NCBI RefSeq assembly: GCF_050410795.1
Contig: NZ_CP191258.1
Span: 4,216,001 to 4,280,000 of the forward strand
Source: Fontivita pretiosa
Lineage (GTDB): Bacteria; Planctomycetota; Phycisphaerae; Tepidisphaerales; Tepidisphaeraceae
Length of the DNA: 64,000 bases
Reading direction: 5' to 3'
Part shown: one piece after another, positions 27,531 to 36,415 of the stretch
Layout of the letters: every line of letters starts with the position of its first letter
How positions within the stretch are numbered: position 1 is the first letter of the stretch
Notes under the pieces: model-generated
What the model saw: the letters and a program-made list of their open reading frames with translations, nothing else
The model's database searches: none
What the model was told of the DNA's origin: nothing
Position numbers and translations under genes: made by a program

Positions 27531-29033
27531 TTGCTCTCGCGCATTCACAGCTTCATCCTGATCGGAATCGACCCGCAGCTTTGCGAGGTGGAGGCCGACG
27601 TCTCCAACCGCGGGCTGAGCAAAACGACGATCGTCGGGCTGGCGCAGGCGGCGGTGAAGGAGTCGATCGAGCGTGTCCGCCGCGCCATGATCAACAGCGG
27701 TTATCCTTTTCCATCCCATCACCTGCTGATCAACCTGGCACCGGCGGACGTGAAGAAGGAAGGCCCGGCGCTGGACCTGCCGATCGCCATCGGCCTGCTC
27801 CGTGGCACCAACGCGATCCAGACCGATCTTCACAAGCAGTTTCTGATTGCCGGGGAATTGGCGCTGGACGGGCGCGTGCGAAAGATCAAGGGGGCGCTTT
27901 CGCTGGCGATGCTGGCGAAGGAAAAGGGCTTCCGCGGCGTGATCCTGCCGCAGGAAAACGCCCGCGAGGCCGCCGTCGTCGAGGCGATCCAGGTTTATCC
28001 CGTGGCCAACCTTTCGCAGGCGGTGTCGTTTCTCAACGAGCAGCTTCCGCTGGAGCCGTTCGAGCTGGACGGCGAGGTGTTCCAGGCATCGAAGCTCGCG
28101 CCGGCATTGGATTTCGCTGACGTGCGCGGACAGGAAGCGGTCAAGCGCGCGATCACCATTGCCTGTGCCGGCGCGCACAACATTCTGATGGTCGGCCCGC
28201 CGGGCACGGGCAAGACGATGCTGGCGCAGCGGATGGCCGGCATCCTGCCGCCGCTGAGCCGCGCGGAGTCATTGGAGACCACGCGCATCTACTCGGCCCT
28301 TGGGCTGCTGCCCGACGGCATCGCGCTGATGGACCAGCGACCCGTGCGCACGCCGCACCACAGCGCCACGGCGCAATCGCTGATCGGCGGGGGGACGATC
28401 CCGCGCCCGGGCGAAGTCTCGCTGGCGCATCACGGGATTCTGTTTCTTGATGAGTTCCCCGAATTCAGCCGATACGTGCTGGAGATGCTCCGCCAGCCGC
28501 TGGAAGGCGGCGAAGTGACGATCGCCCGCGTGCACGGCTCGATCCGTTTCCCCGCGCGGTTCATGCTGGTGGCCGCGATGAACCCCACGCCCAGCGGCTA
28601 CGCCAACGACCCGCGCGCTCGCGAGAAGTACCTTGCGAAGTTGTCCGGGCCGCTGCTGGATCGTATCGACATTCATGTCGAGGTGCCGTCGGTGCCGTAC
28701 CACGAATTGACCGCCAGGCGTCCCGGCACCGACAGCGCCACGATGGCGACGGCGGTCCAGCGGGCCAGACAGATCCAGCACACGCGCTTCAAGGACGCCC
28801 AGACCACAAACTCCCGGATGGACAGCAGGCAGCTCAAGCAGTTTGCAGACCTGAGCGACGGTTGCCTGCTGCTGATGAAGCAGGCGATGAATGAGCTTGG
28901 CCTGAGCGCTCGCGCGTATGACAAGGTAAGGCGAGTGGCGCGGACGATTGCCGATCTGGAAGGCTCGGACGCGATCCAGGAACACCACATCGCCGAGGCG
29001 GTGCAGTACCGGTTGCTGGATCGGAGATATTGA
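27531..29033 (+). CDS. YifB/ComM-type Mg-chelatase-like AAA+ ATPase
   Basis: This 500-residue ATPase resembles ComM, a hexameric helicase that promotes branch migration during natural transformation. The N-terminal ChlI-like domain begins LSRIHSFILIGIDPQLCEVE; Walker A is GPPGTGKT at 222-229 and Walker B ILFLDE with Asp307. The C-terminal MCM-like part has SARAYDKVRRVARTIADLEG. The start is a TTG at 27531, the only one that keeps the conserved N-terminus. It is divergent from the thioredoxin-fold gene. Confidence 0.93.
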   Translation: MLSRIHSFILIGIDPQLCEVEADVSNRGLSKTTIVGLAQAAVKESIERVRRAMINSGYPFPSHHLLINLAPADVKKEGPALDLPIAIGLLRGTNAIQTDLHKQFLIAGELALDGRVRKIKGALSLAMLAKEKGFRGVILPQENAREAAVVEAIQVYPVANLSQAVSFLNEQLPLEPFELDGEVFQASKLAPALDFADVRGQEAVKRAITIACAGAHNILMVGPPGTGKTMLAQRMAGILPPLSRAESLETTRIYSALGLLPDGIALMDQRPVRTPHHSATAQSLIGGGTIPRPGEVSLAHHGILFLDEFPEFSRYVLEMLRQPLEGGEVTIARVHGSIRFPARFMLVAAMNPTPSGYANDPRAREKYLAKLSGPLLDRIDIHVEVPSVPYHELTARRPGTDSATMATAVQRARQIQHTRFKDAQTTNSRMDSRQLKQFADLSDGCLLLMKQAMNELGLSARAYDKVRRVARTIADLEGSDAIQEHHIAEAVQYRLLDRRY

Positions 29034-29139
29034 TTGGACCGTCCTTCCTTTGTTTGGACAGCAGCGAGCAGGACACGGCGAAGGCAAACCCCGGCCCTGA
29101 AGGCTGGTCCGGGCGGGGAGCTTGCGGGGATGGTGCATC

Positions 29140-29574
29140 ATGATCCCGGCGTTGCTCTTTCGGAATGACGAGCTGCGCAATGATCCGGCGCTGAAAATGC
29201 GCGGGGCGCGGAAGCTGGTGGTTACTCAACTCAATCCGGCATCCGAGCGGATTGCCGATGAAGTCGTCTGGCGCGCGCCGGCATCGCCCGTTGAACGATG
29301 CGCTGTCCAGGTCATGCCTGACACGGAAGTCGCGGTTTTCAACCAGCACGCACAGCAGACCCGCCACTGCCACCGCCTCGGAACCGAGATGTACATGGTC
29401 CTCGAGGGCATGATGACGATCGAAGTCGAGGGCGAGATGTATCAGCTCGCGGCCGGCGACATGATCATCGTCAATCCCGGCGCGCGTCACGAGGTCAAGC
29501 GCCTAGGGCAGTTCCTCTGCCGGGTCGTCACCGTGCACTGCGGCGGGGCGGCGGACAAATACTCGGCTCCTTGA
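29140..29574 (+). CDS. Cupin-domain protein
   Basis: This 144-residue protein is a single cupin barrel. Motif 1 is HCHRLGTEMYMVLEG and motif 2 GDMIIVNPGARHEV, together supplying His, His, Glu and His metal ligands. Small cupins of this kind act as isomerases, dioxygenases or binding proteins; no feature here picks one. The ATG at 29140 has gcgggga upstream. An in-frame TTG at 29122 is less likely. Confidence 0.82.
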   Translation: MIPALLFRNDELRNDPALKMRGARKLVVTQLNPASERIADEVVWRAPASPVERCAVQVMPDTEVAVFNQHAQQTRHCHRLGTEMYMVLEGMMTIEVEGEMYQLAAGDMIIVNPGARHEVKRLGQFLCRVVTVHCGGAADKYSAP

Positions 29575-29597
29575 TGGCGAAAATACAGCGAAACAAC

Positions 29598-29644
29598 ACG
29601 AAGGCACGCGAGGGACCACTGCTGGTCCTTCGCGTGCGCTTCGT
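29598..29644. terminator. Bidirectional terminator-like palindrome
   Basis: The left arm at 29598-29618 and right arm at 29623-29644 pair over about 20 bp, with one bulge and one G-T pair, around a 4-base loop. The arms contain acgaaggcacgcga and its complement. It lies between the convergent cupin and OsmC genes, where a shared terminator is expected. The sequence also resembles dispersed short repeats seen in other bacteria. Confidence 0.7.
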
Positions 29645-29680
29645 AGCTTCCTGTCTTCGTGGCTCTGACCAGTCGCCAGG

Positions 29681-30244
29681 CTACTCCACCACGAGCGTGC
29701 CGTTCAGTCTGATGGCGCTGGCGATGTTGAAGCGGTTGGGGCTGAGGCGGCTGACGGTCTCATGCACCTTCTGAAACTGCTCCGCCGTGCCGTTGCCCTT
29801 GATGTGCACTGTGTATTTGAGCGAGTCATACCCGGGCTTGACGCTCGGATCGATGCCCAGGAACCCGCGCAGATCGATGTCGCCTTCGGTTTCGATGCGA
29901 AGCTCTTCCAGCTCGATGCCGTGCAGCGCGCAGGCGCTGGCGTAGCCGACGGTCATGCAGGCGTTCAGCGCCGCCAGAAGGTACTCCTGCGGGTTGGCGT
30001 ATTGGTTGGTGCCACAAAGCTCGCACGGCTCGTCGATGCGGATGGTGAAGTCCTTGTCCACGCGTTGCCCGCCGATGTGGAAGTGCTTCACGCTCGTGTC
30101 GGAGCGGGTGCCGCCTTTCCATCGCGTGCTGACCTGCCAGCGGGTCATTGCCTTTGCCGGATCGGCGGCGATGGCGCTGATGGCGTCGCGAAGGGCCTGG
30201 GTGTCGATGCCGTTGACCACGGTTGAACCAAGCGTCTGCGTCAT
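29681..30244 (-). CDS. OsmC/Ohr-family protein
   Basis: This 187-residue protein belongs to the OsmC family, thiol-dependent peroxidases acting on organic hydroperoxides. NPQEYLLAALNACMTVGYAS supplies the conserved helix Cys (Cys96). There is also a CELC pair at 74-77 in the segment where the partner Cys or its replacement normally lies. The ATG at 30244 is preceded by AAAGGAGATCGCC on the coding strand, a strong ribosome binding site, which rules out a longer in-frame start. Confidence 0.88.
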   Translation of the reverse strand: MTQTLGSTVVNGIDTQALRDAISAIAADPAKAMTRWQVSTRWKGGTRSDTSVKHFHIGGQRVDKDFTIRIDEPCELCGTNQYANPQEYLLAALNACMTVGYASACALHGIELEELRIETEGDIDLRGFLGIDPSVKPGYDSLKYTVHIKGNGTAEQFQKVHETVSRLSPNRFNIASAIRLNGTLVVE

Positions 30245-30457
30245 GGCGATCTCCTTTGGGTAAGAGTTGCCCGGCACATGGCAACGCCGGTGCCAGGCGG
30301 CGGCAGCCGCGGCAACCACGGCTCGGACATGAGATTGCAATTTGATTGACAATCGAACCGCAAGACGCGACTTTTCGCGTTTCGGGAGATTTCGCGCCGG
30401 CGGCTGATCAGATCTCGCGCCGGCGGACAGATCGTTCATGTACACAGTGAGGTGATG

Positions 30458-33226
30458 ATGGCGGAACTGTCCCGGTTGTCACGGCGGGAATTTGTGGTCA
30501 AAGCGGCGGCGGTGGCGGCGGCGATGCAGTTGCCGGCAGGCACGGCCAACTCGCAGCAGGGCACAGGGGAACCGGCAGCCACCACGGCTGCGACTCAGCA
30601 GGATCGGCAGATGAACACCCAAGTGGCTCTTCGGTGGCTCGATGCGGCCACTCCCGCTCAATGCCCGGGAACCACCTGGGGCGTGCCCTGGCCACGCGGC
30701 GCCGTCCAGCCCGACCAGCAGTTCGCGCTGCGCGACGCGAATGGTCAGGCGATTGCCATGCAGTCCTGGCCGACCGCTTACTGGCCGGACGGATCGCTGA
30801 AGTGGACGGCCCACGCGATCTCGCCTGCCTCCGGCCAGCTCAGCGAACGATACGTGATTGCCCCCGGGCCGGCGACACAGCCGCAGCAGACACTCACGGT
30901 CCACCAGAGCGACGAAGCGATCGAAATCGATACGGGCGTGATCCGCTGCCGCATTCGACGCAGCGGCGAATCGATCATCGAGTCAATCGATCGAGAGGGC
31001 AAAGCGATTGCCCGCGGGGCGCGGCTGGTCTGTCTTCGCCGCAACAGCCCCGAACCGGATGAGCAGGGCCAAATCATTCAACAGCAGTTCATCGGCAGCA
31101 TTCAGCAGGCCAGCGTCGAGCAGTCGGGTCCGCTGCGCGCGGTGGTGCGCATCGAGGGCCGACACGTCGCCGCCGACGGGCGCGCCTGGCTTCCGTTCGT
31201 GCTTCGGCTGTACCTCTACGCGGGCTCGGAAGCAGTGCGGATCATGCACACGTTTATTTTCGACGGTGATGAGCAGGCGGACTTCATCAGCGGGCTGGGC
31301 GTGCGGTTCGACGTGCCGATGCGGGATGAGCTGCACGATCGGCACGTGCGGTTTGTCGGCGAGGGCAGCGGGCTGTTTGGCGAGGCGATCCGCGGGCTGA
31401 CCGGCCTGCGCCGCAACGCCGGCGAGCAGGCGCGGCGGGCGCAGGTCGCCGGCGAGCCGACTCCGCCCGTGCAGAGCCTGCCCGAAAGTGTCCGCACACG
31501 CCTGCAATTCATCCCCGCCTGGGGCGATTATACGCTCAGCCAGCTCTGTGCCGACGGTTTCCAGATCCGCAAGCGCACGAAGATGGGCCACGGCTGGATC
31601 AGCGCCGGCGCGGGTCGGCGTGCTTCGGGGGTGGGATACATCGGGGGCGTCAGCGGCGGGGTGGTGTTCGGGCTGCGCGACTTCTGGCAGCGGCATCCGA
31701 CACAGCTCGACATCCGCAACGCCGCCACGGACCAGGCGCAGGTCACGATCTGGCTCTTTTCGCCGCAGGCGCCGCCGATGGATCTGCGTTTCTACCACGA
31801 TGGGATGGGGATGCAGACGCACCGCGACGAGCTGGAAGGGCTGGAGATCACCTACGAGGACTACGAGAAGGGCTTCGGCACGCCGGTGGGCATCGCCCGG
31901 ACCAGCGAGATGATGCTGTGGGCGCTGCCCGCCACGCCCTCGCGGCAGCGGATGATCGACATGGCCGACGCGGTACGCAAGCCGCCGCTGCTCGTGTGCG
32001 CGCCCGAGCATTACGTGGCGACGCAGGTCTTCGGCGGACTGTTCAGCGTGCCGGATCGTTCCACTCCCGCCAGGGCGCGCATTGAAGACCGGCTCGATTT
32101 CTTCATCGAGTACTACCAGAAGCAGATCGAGCAGCACCGCTGGTACGGGTTCTGGGACTTCGGCGACGTGATGCACAGCTACGACCCGGATCGGCACGTG
32201 TGGCGATACGACGTCGGCGGCTATGCGTGGGACAATTCCGAGCTCTCCCCGGACCTGTGGCTGTGGTACAGCTTCCTGCGAACCGGTCGGGCCGACATCT
32301 TCCGCATGGCCGAGGCGATGACCCGCCACACCGGCGAGGTGGATGTGTATCACCTGGGGCGATTCGAGGGGCTGGGCTCGCGGCACAACGTGCAGCACTG
32401 GGGATGCAGCGCCAAGCAGGTTCGGATCAGCACGGCGGCGTATCGGAGGTTTTACTACTTCCTGACCGCCGACGAGCGAGTGGGGGATCTGCTTCGCGAG
32501 CAGGTCGATTCGGATCAGACGTTTTTGACTCTGGATCCGATCCGCAAGATTCGCCGTGAGCCTTACACGCCACAGCGCAACGCGCTGGCCGTTGGATTCG
32601 GCACGGACTGGGGATCGCTGGCGGCGGCGTGGCTGACGGAATGGGAGCGGACCGGGCAGGCCCGATGGCGCGACCGGCTGCTCAACAGCATGCGGTCGAT
32701 TGGCTCGATGCCTCACGGCTTTTTCACTCGCGGCGCATTGTTCGATCTGGACAGCGGCGCGTTCTGGCTGAAAGAACCGGGCGATCCGGGCGTGGGCGTA
32801 TCGCACCTCAGCGCCGTGTTCGGACTGGTCGAGATCTGTGCCGAGCTGATCATGCTGCTGGATGTACCGGAGTTTGAGCGGGCATGGCTCCAGTACTGCG
32901 AGCTGTATAACGCCACGCCCGAAGAACAGCGCGCCGCCCTGGGGCAAAGCCTCAGCGGCACCAGCCTGCGGGATGCGCACTCGCGGCTGAGCGCCTACGC
33001 GGCGCGGCGCAAATCCGACCGTCGTTTGGCCGAGCGCGCCTGGCGGGAACTGCTGGGGCGCGGCGGGTTGCCCACCCCGCCGGCCGTGCAACGAATCGAA
33101 GGCCCGCACGTGCTCAACCCGATCGACGAAGTGCCCTGGGTCTCGACGAATTCGACGTCGCAATGGAGCCTGGCGGCGATCCAGAACCTGGCGCTGGCCG
33201 GGGAGGCAATCCCGGAGCCGGGCTGA
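30458..33226 (+). CDS. Tat-exported rhamnogalacturonan-lyase-like protein (PcRGLX/YetA, PL26-like)
   Basis: This 922-residue protein has the twin-arginine signal SRREFVVK near its start, followed by a hydrophobic AAAVAAAM stretch, so it is exported folded. The N-terminal part (TTWGVPWPRGAVQ, YWPDGSLKWTAHAI) fits the RIFT-barrel domain of PcRGLX/YetA-like proteins. An (alpha/alpha)-toroid-like middle has WYGFWDFGDVMH and VQHWGCSAKQ. Family members cleave rhamnogalacturonan or remain uncharacterised. GTG at 30452 and ATG at 30455 are possible starts; gagg at 30449-30452 favours ATG 30458. The sugar ABC importer downstream fits a carbohydrate role. Substrate is inferred. Confidence 0.7.
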   Translation: MAELSRLSRREFVVKAAAVAAAMQLPAGTANSQQGTGEPAATTAATQQDRQMNTQVALRWLDAATPAQCPGTTWGVPWPRGAVQPDQQFALRDANGQAIAMQSWPTAYWPDGSLKWTAHAISPASGQLSERYVIAPGPATQPQQTLTVHQSDEAIEIDTGVIRCRIRRSGESIIESIDREGKAIARGARLVCLRRNSPEPDEQGQIIQQQFIGSIQQASVEQSGPLRAVVRIEGRHVAADGRAWLPFVLRLYLYAGSEAVRIMHTFIFDGDEQADFISGLGVRFDVPMRDELHDRHVRFVGEGSGLFGEAIRGLTGLRRNAGEQARRAQVAGEPTPPVQSLPESVRTRLQFIPAWGDYTLSQLCADGFQIRKRTKMGHGWISAGAGRRASGVGYIGGVSGGVVFGLRDFWQRHPTQLDIRNAATDQAQVTIWLFSPQAPPMDLRFYHDGMGMQTHRDELEGLEITYEDYEKGFGTPVGIARTSEMMLWALPATPSRQRMIDMADAVRKPPLLVCAPEHYVATQVFGGLFSVPDRSTPARARIEDRLDFFIEYYQKQIEQHRWYGFWDFGDVMHSYDPDRHVWRYDVGGYAWDNSELSPDLWLWYSFLRTGRADIFRMAEAMTRHTGEVDVYHLGRFEGLGSRHNVQHWGCSAKQVRISTAAYRRFYYFLTADERVGDLLREQVDSDQTFLTLDPIRKIRREPYTPQRNALAVGFGTDWGSLAAAWLTEWERTGQARWRDRLLNSMRSIGSMPHGFFTRGALFDLDSGAFWLKEPGDPGVGVSHLSAVFGLVEICAELIMLLDVPEFERAWLQYCELYNATPEEQRAALGQSLSGTSLRDAHSRLSAYAARRKSDRRLAERAWRELLGRGGLPTPPAVQRIEGPHVLNPIDEVPWVSTNSTSQWSLAAIQNLALAGEAIPEPG

Positions 33227-33466
33227 AGCTTATGGGGCATTGGAAGTCTGCGGGTTGAGCGAGGGGACTTTGATTCGGTTGAATCGAAAGGAGTTTTCGC
33301 CACCGATCGTTTGATTGCGCAGAATTGCCCATATGAGCCGTGCCCGCCAGCTTTACCCGCGGCCGGGCGTTCGGCGCGGTTGGGTTGCCTGAGACGCCGT
33401 GGATCTCGGCGTGTAAAAGGGGCGATCGGTCTTATCTTGCCCGCCGGGCTGGTCGATTTAAGGAAC

Positions 33467-33871
33467 GTGGAGTTGCCGCAGACCATCGAAGCTGCCGCGC
33501 GGGCGCAGGTCGAGCATGATCGCCGCCGCTCGCCACGCGAGCCGCGACACCAGATCGGGTTGTTCGTGGTGCACCATCCTGATGGTCCACGTCAGACGCT
33601 GGTGGCGGCGGTGCGCGATATCTCCCGCGAAGGAATTGGCATCGAATCCTGCGAGCCGCTCGAGGTGAACGATCTGTTCCTCTACCGCGCCGATGGGCCC
33701 GATGGGGTGGAGGTGTCGCTGCTCTATCGGGTGGTTCGCTGCCAGCCGAGTTGCTGCGGACAAGCCGACCAGTGGACGATCGGCGGGGAACTGGTATCGG
33801 TCGCGCCCACGGAAGAGACCATCGCCGAGCAACTGCACATCGCACGCCTGCGGCGGGCCATTTTGCGATAG
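33467..33871 (+). CDS. PilZ-domain protein
   Basis: This protein of about 134 residues has the two c-di-GMP-binding segments of PilZ: RRRSPREP near residue 22 and RDISREGIGIES near residue 58. It may link second-messenger level to surface behaviour or to neighbouring genes. The start is uncertain: GTG at 33467 or TTG at 33473 after aagga at 33460-33464, or an upstream TTG at 33311 that would add a low-complexity leader. It sits alone between the lyase-like gene and the sugar transporter. Confidence 0.75.
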   Translation: MELPQTIEAAARAQVEHDRRRSPREPRHQIGLFVVHHPDGPRQTLVAAVRDISREGIGIESCEPLEVNDLFLYRADGPDGVEVSLLYRVVRCQPSCCGQADQWTIGGELVSVAPTEETIAEQLHIARLRRAILR

Positions 33872-33990
33872 CACCATCGCTGGCACGAGCCGGCCTGTCC
33901 ATCCCGCACGAGGGGTTTGTCCCCGCCCATTGCCAACGCGTATCATTGAAATCAGCTCAACGAGGCTGGTTTGCGGCGCGGCGAATTGAG

Positions 33991-34019
33991 TTGACATCCG
34001 CTAAGGAAAACGGTTACCT
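33991..34019 (+). promoter_or_regulatory. Candidate promoter giving a leaderless transcript
   Basis: A perfect ttgaca at 33991-33996 and ttacct at 34014-34019 are separated by 17 bp. The expected transcription start falls at about 34026, on the ATG of the binding-protein gene, which has no ribosome binding site of its own. Either the mRNA is leaderless or the promoter match is accidental. Confidence 0.35.
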
Positions 34020-34026
34020 GAAATCG

Positions 34027-35421
34027 ATGGACTTCCCCTACGGCAAAGCGCCTCTGGCGATCCTGATGCTGGCGATCGTCTCCGGCGTTGCGATCCTGTT
34101 CAGCGGCAGCACCGCCGCTCAGCGCAAGCCCGATCTGATCTTCGCCACCTTCACCAAGGAACACGCCGCCGCCTATCGGCCCGCCATCGCCGAGTTCGAG
34201 AAACAGCATAACGTCCAGATCCAGCTCCAGGTGGTAGATCAGCGTGCGCTTCAGGGGCGGCTTCAGTCGGCGCTTCAGGTTGGCGCCGACGTGCCCGACA
34301 TGGTCGAGTTGCTGGACAACACGATGGGGATCTTCACCCGCGGGCCGATCGAGGACGTTGGCTTTGTCGATCTGACCGAGCGGGTGAAGTCGAGCGGGCT
34401 GTATGACAAGCTGGTGAACAGCCGCTTTGGGAAATGGTCCAGCCGGGGGCACATCTTCGCGCTGCCGCATGATGTGCACCCGACGATGCTGGCGTATCGC
34501 AAGGACCTTCTGGATCAGCTCGGCATCGACGTGACAAGGCTGACGACCTGGGAGGAGTTCTGCCGCGTGGGCAGAGAAGTCACCCAGGATCTCACTGGCG
34601 ACGGCGTGCCGGACCGGTACATGATCGACCTGCCCGCCGCCGAGCCCTGGGCACTTCGCCTGCTGCTGCTTCAGCGAGGAGTGACGATCGTCAACGAAGC
34701 CGGCGAGGTGGCGTTCGACGACGAACGCGCGGTCGATGTGTTCTGCTGGTACATCAGGCAGATTCAGGGGCCAGATCGAATCAGCTTTCCCTGCGGGTGG
34801 GGGCAGAACCTGGCCAAGTCGATGATCGACGGGTTGTGCCTGTTCTACATCTGCCCGGACTGGCGGACGCGACAGTTCCAGATGGACGTGCCAAGCCTGG
34901 CGGGAAAGATGAGTCTGATCCCGCTGCCGGCTTGGGAGCCGGGTGGAATCCGCACCAGCACCTGGGGCGGGACGGGTCTGGCGTTTACCAAACGGGGGCG
35001 GAACTTCGAGCTGGCGTGGAAGCTGGCGATGTACCTGTACTACGACCCCGAGCAGCTCGGCCCGCGGTTCGCCGACACCAACATCCTCCCGCCGCTGGTG
35101 GAGGCGTGGGATCAGCCCGAGTTCCACGCGCCGCGGGATTTCTACTGCGGCATTCGCCTGGGGAAAGTCTTCGCCGAACTGGCGCCGCAGGTTCCCGTCG
35201 AGTACGCCAATGCCTACATGACCCTGGCCGAAGGAAAGATGAACGAGGCGTTCGCCAACGCGGCGTTGTATCACCGTGAACACGGCGAGCAGGGGCTTCG
35301 CGAGTATGTGCGCAGCGAGCTGAAGCGCTGCGCCGACCGCGTGAGGGTGATCATGAACCGCAACGTGTTCCTCAAGGAGGATGCCGCCGTGTCCGCCGGT
35401 GCGGCCACAGGAGACGAGTAA
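34027..35421 (+). CDS. Sugar ABC transporter substrate-binding protein
   Basis: This 464-residue protein has a signal peptide (about 8-30, ending STAAQ) without a lipobox Cys, so it is probably periplasmic rather than a lipoprotein. The body is a family 1 solute-binding protein: IAEFEKQHNVQIQLQVVD, PDMVELLDN, LTTWEEFCRVGREVTQDLTG and a WGGTGLAFTKRGRN hinge segment. It should capture a sugar or oligosaccharide for the two permeases that follow. The ATG at 34027 starts the signal peptide; no good ribosome binding site precedes it. Confidence 0.88.
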   Translation: MDFPYGKAPLAILMLAIVSGVAILFSGSTAAQRKPDLIFATFTKEHAAAYRPAIAEFEKQHNVQIQLQVVDQRALQGRLQSALQVGADVPDMVELLDNTMGIFTRGPIEDVGFVDLTERVKSSGLYDKLVNSRFGKWSSRGHIFALPHDVHPTMLAYRKDLLDQLGIDVTRLTTWEEFCRVGREVTQDLTGDGVPDRYMIDLPAAEPWALRLLLLQRGVTIVNEAGEVAFDDERAVDVFCWYIRQIQGPDRISFPCGWGQNLAKSMIDGLCLFYICPDWRTRQFQMDVPSLAGKMSLIPLPAWEPGGIRTSTWGGTGLAFTKRGRNFELAWKLAMYLYYDPEQLGPRFADTNILPPLVEAWDQPEFHAPRDFYCGIRLGKVFAELAPQVPVEYANAYMTLAEGKMNEAFANAALYHREHGEQGLREYVRSELKRCADRVRVIMNRNVFLKEDAAVSAGAATGDE

Positions 35422-35425
35422 ACCG

Positions 35426-36415
35426 ATGAGCGTACCGCCCTTGAGCACGATGCCCACACCCGCGACGGCCGAGCGAATTCACCTGGCCGTCGGCGAACGC
35501 GCCGCCACCGGCGGCGGTCGCGGCGGGGGGTGGTGGAAGCTCCGCACCAGGTCCGCCCCATACCTGTTCCTGCTGCCCTACTTCCTGGTCACCGCTGTCT
35601 TTTTCCTCTACCCGCTTGCCTACGCGACGATCCTGGCGTTCTACCAGACGCAAGGCCCGGCGCGACGCGCCTTTGTCGGACTGGAGAACTTCCGCTTCGT
35701 CCTGTCGGATCCCGACTTCCACACCGCCTTGTGGAACACCACCATCTTCACCATCTGCTCGATCTGTATCCAGCTTCCGCTGAGCCTTGGCCTGGCGCTG
35801 ATGCTCAACGCGCGAAACGACCGCACCAAGGGCTTTTTCCGCCTGGCGATCTTCTCCCCCAACCTCGTGGGGCAGGTCTTCGTGGGCATACTGTTCCTGA
35901 TGCTATTCACGCCGCGCTACGGGTTGTTCAACCGGCTGATTCATGCCCTGATCGGCTGGGGGTTGGAACAGCGCTGGCTTCAGGACCCGACGCTGGTCAT
36001 GCCCGCCATCGTCATCGCCGCCCTGTGGCTGTACGTGGGGTTCAACATGATCTATTTCCTGGCTGCGCTGCAAAATGTCGATCAGAGCCTGGTGGAGGCG
36101 GCCAGAATCGACGGCGCCGGCCCGGCAGGGGTCTTCCTGCACGTGACGCTGCCTTCGATCGCGCCGGTGGCGACGTTTGTCGTCGTCACCAGCACCATCG
36201 GCTCGTTCCAGCTCTTTGAGCTGCCCTACACGCTGCTTCAGGGCTACGGCCCCAAGAACTCAGGGATGACCGTCGTCGGGTATCTGTACACCAACGCTTT
36301 TGAGAGCGGCGACCTAGGCACCGCCGCCGCCGTCGGCTGGCTGCTGACCTTCATCATCCTCACGGTCAGCCTGATTCAGATTCGTCTGTCGCGCGTGATG
36401 GGGAGCGATCGATGA
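35426..36415 (+). CDS. Sugar ABC transporter permease (MalF/UgpA type)
   Basis: This 329-residue inner-membrane protein has six or seven spans and the EAA loop LVEAARIDGAGPAGVFLHVTL that docks the ATPase. A Gly-rich cytoplasmic N-terminus of about 40 residues precedes the first span. It starts 4 bases after the binding-protein stop, with aggag 12 bases upstream, and its stop overlaps the next start. Confidence 0.9.
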   Translation: MSVPPLSTMPTPATAERIHLAVGERAATGGGRGGGWWKLRTRSAPYLFLLPYFLVTAVFFLYPLAYATILAFYQTQGPARRAFVGLENFRFVLSDPDFHTALWNTTIFTICSICIQLPLSLGLALMLNARNDRTKGFFRLAIFSPNLVGQVFVGILFLMLFTPRYGLFNRLIHALIGWGLEQRWLQDPTLVMPAIVIAALWLYVGFNMIYFLAALQNVDQSLVEAARIDGAGPAGVFLHVTLPSIAPVATFVVVTSTIGSFQLFELPYTLLQGYGPKNSGMTVVGYLYTNAFESGDLGTAAAVGWLLTFIILTVSLIQIRLSRVMGSDR

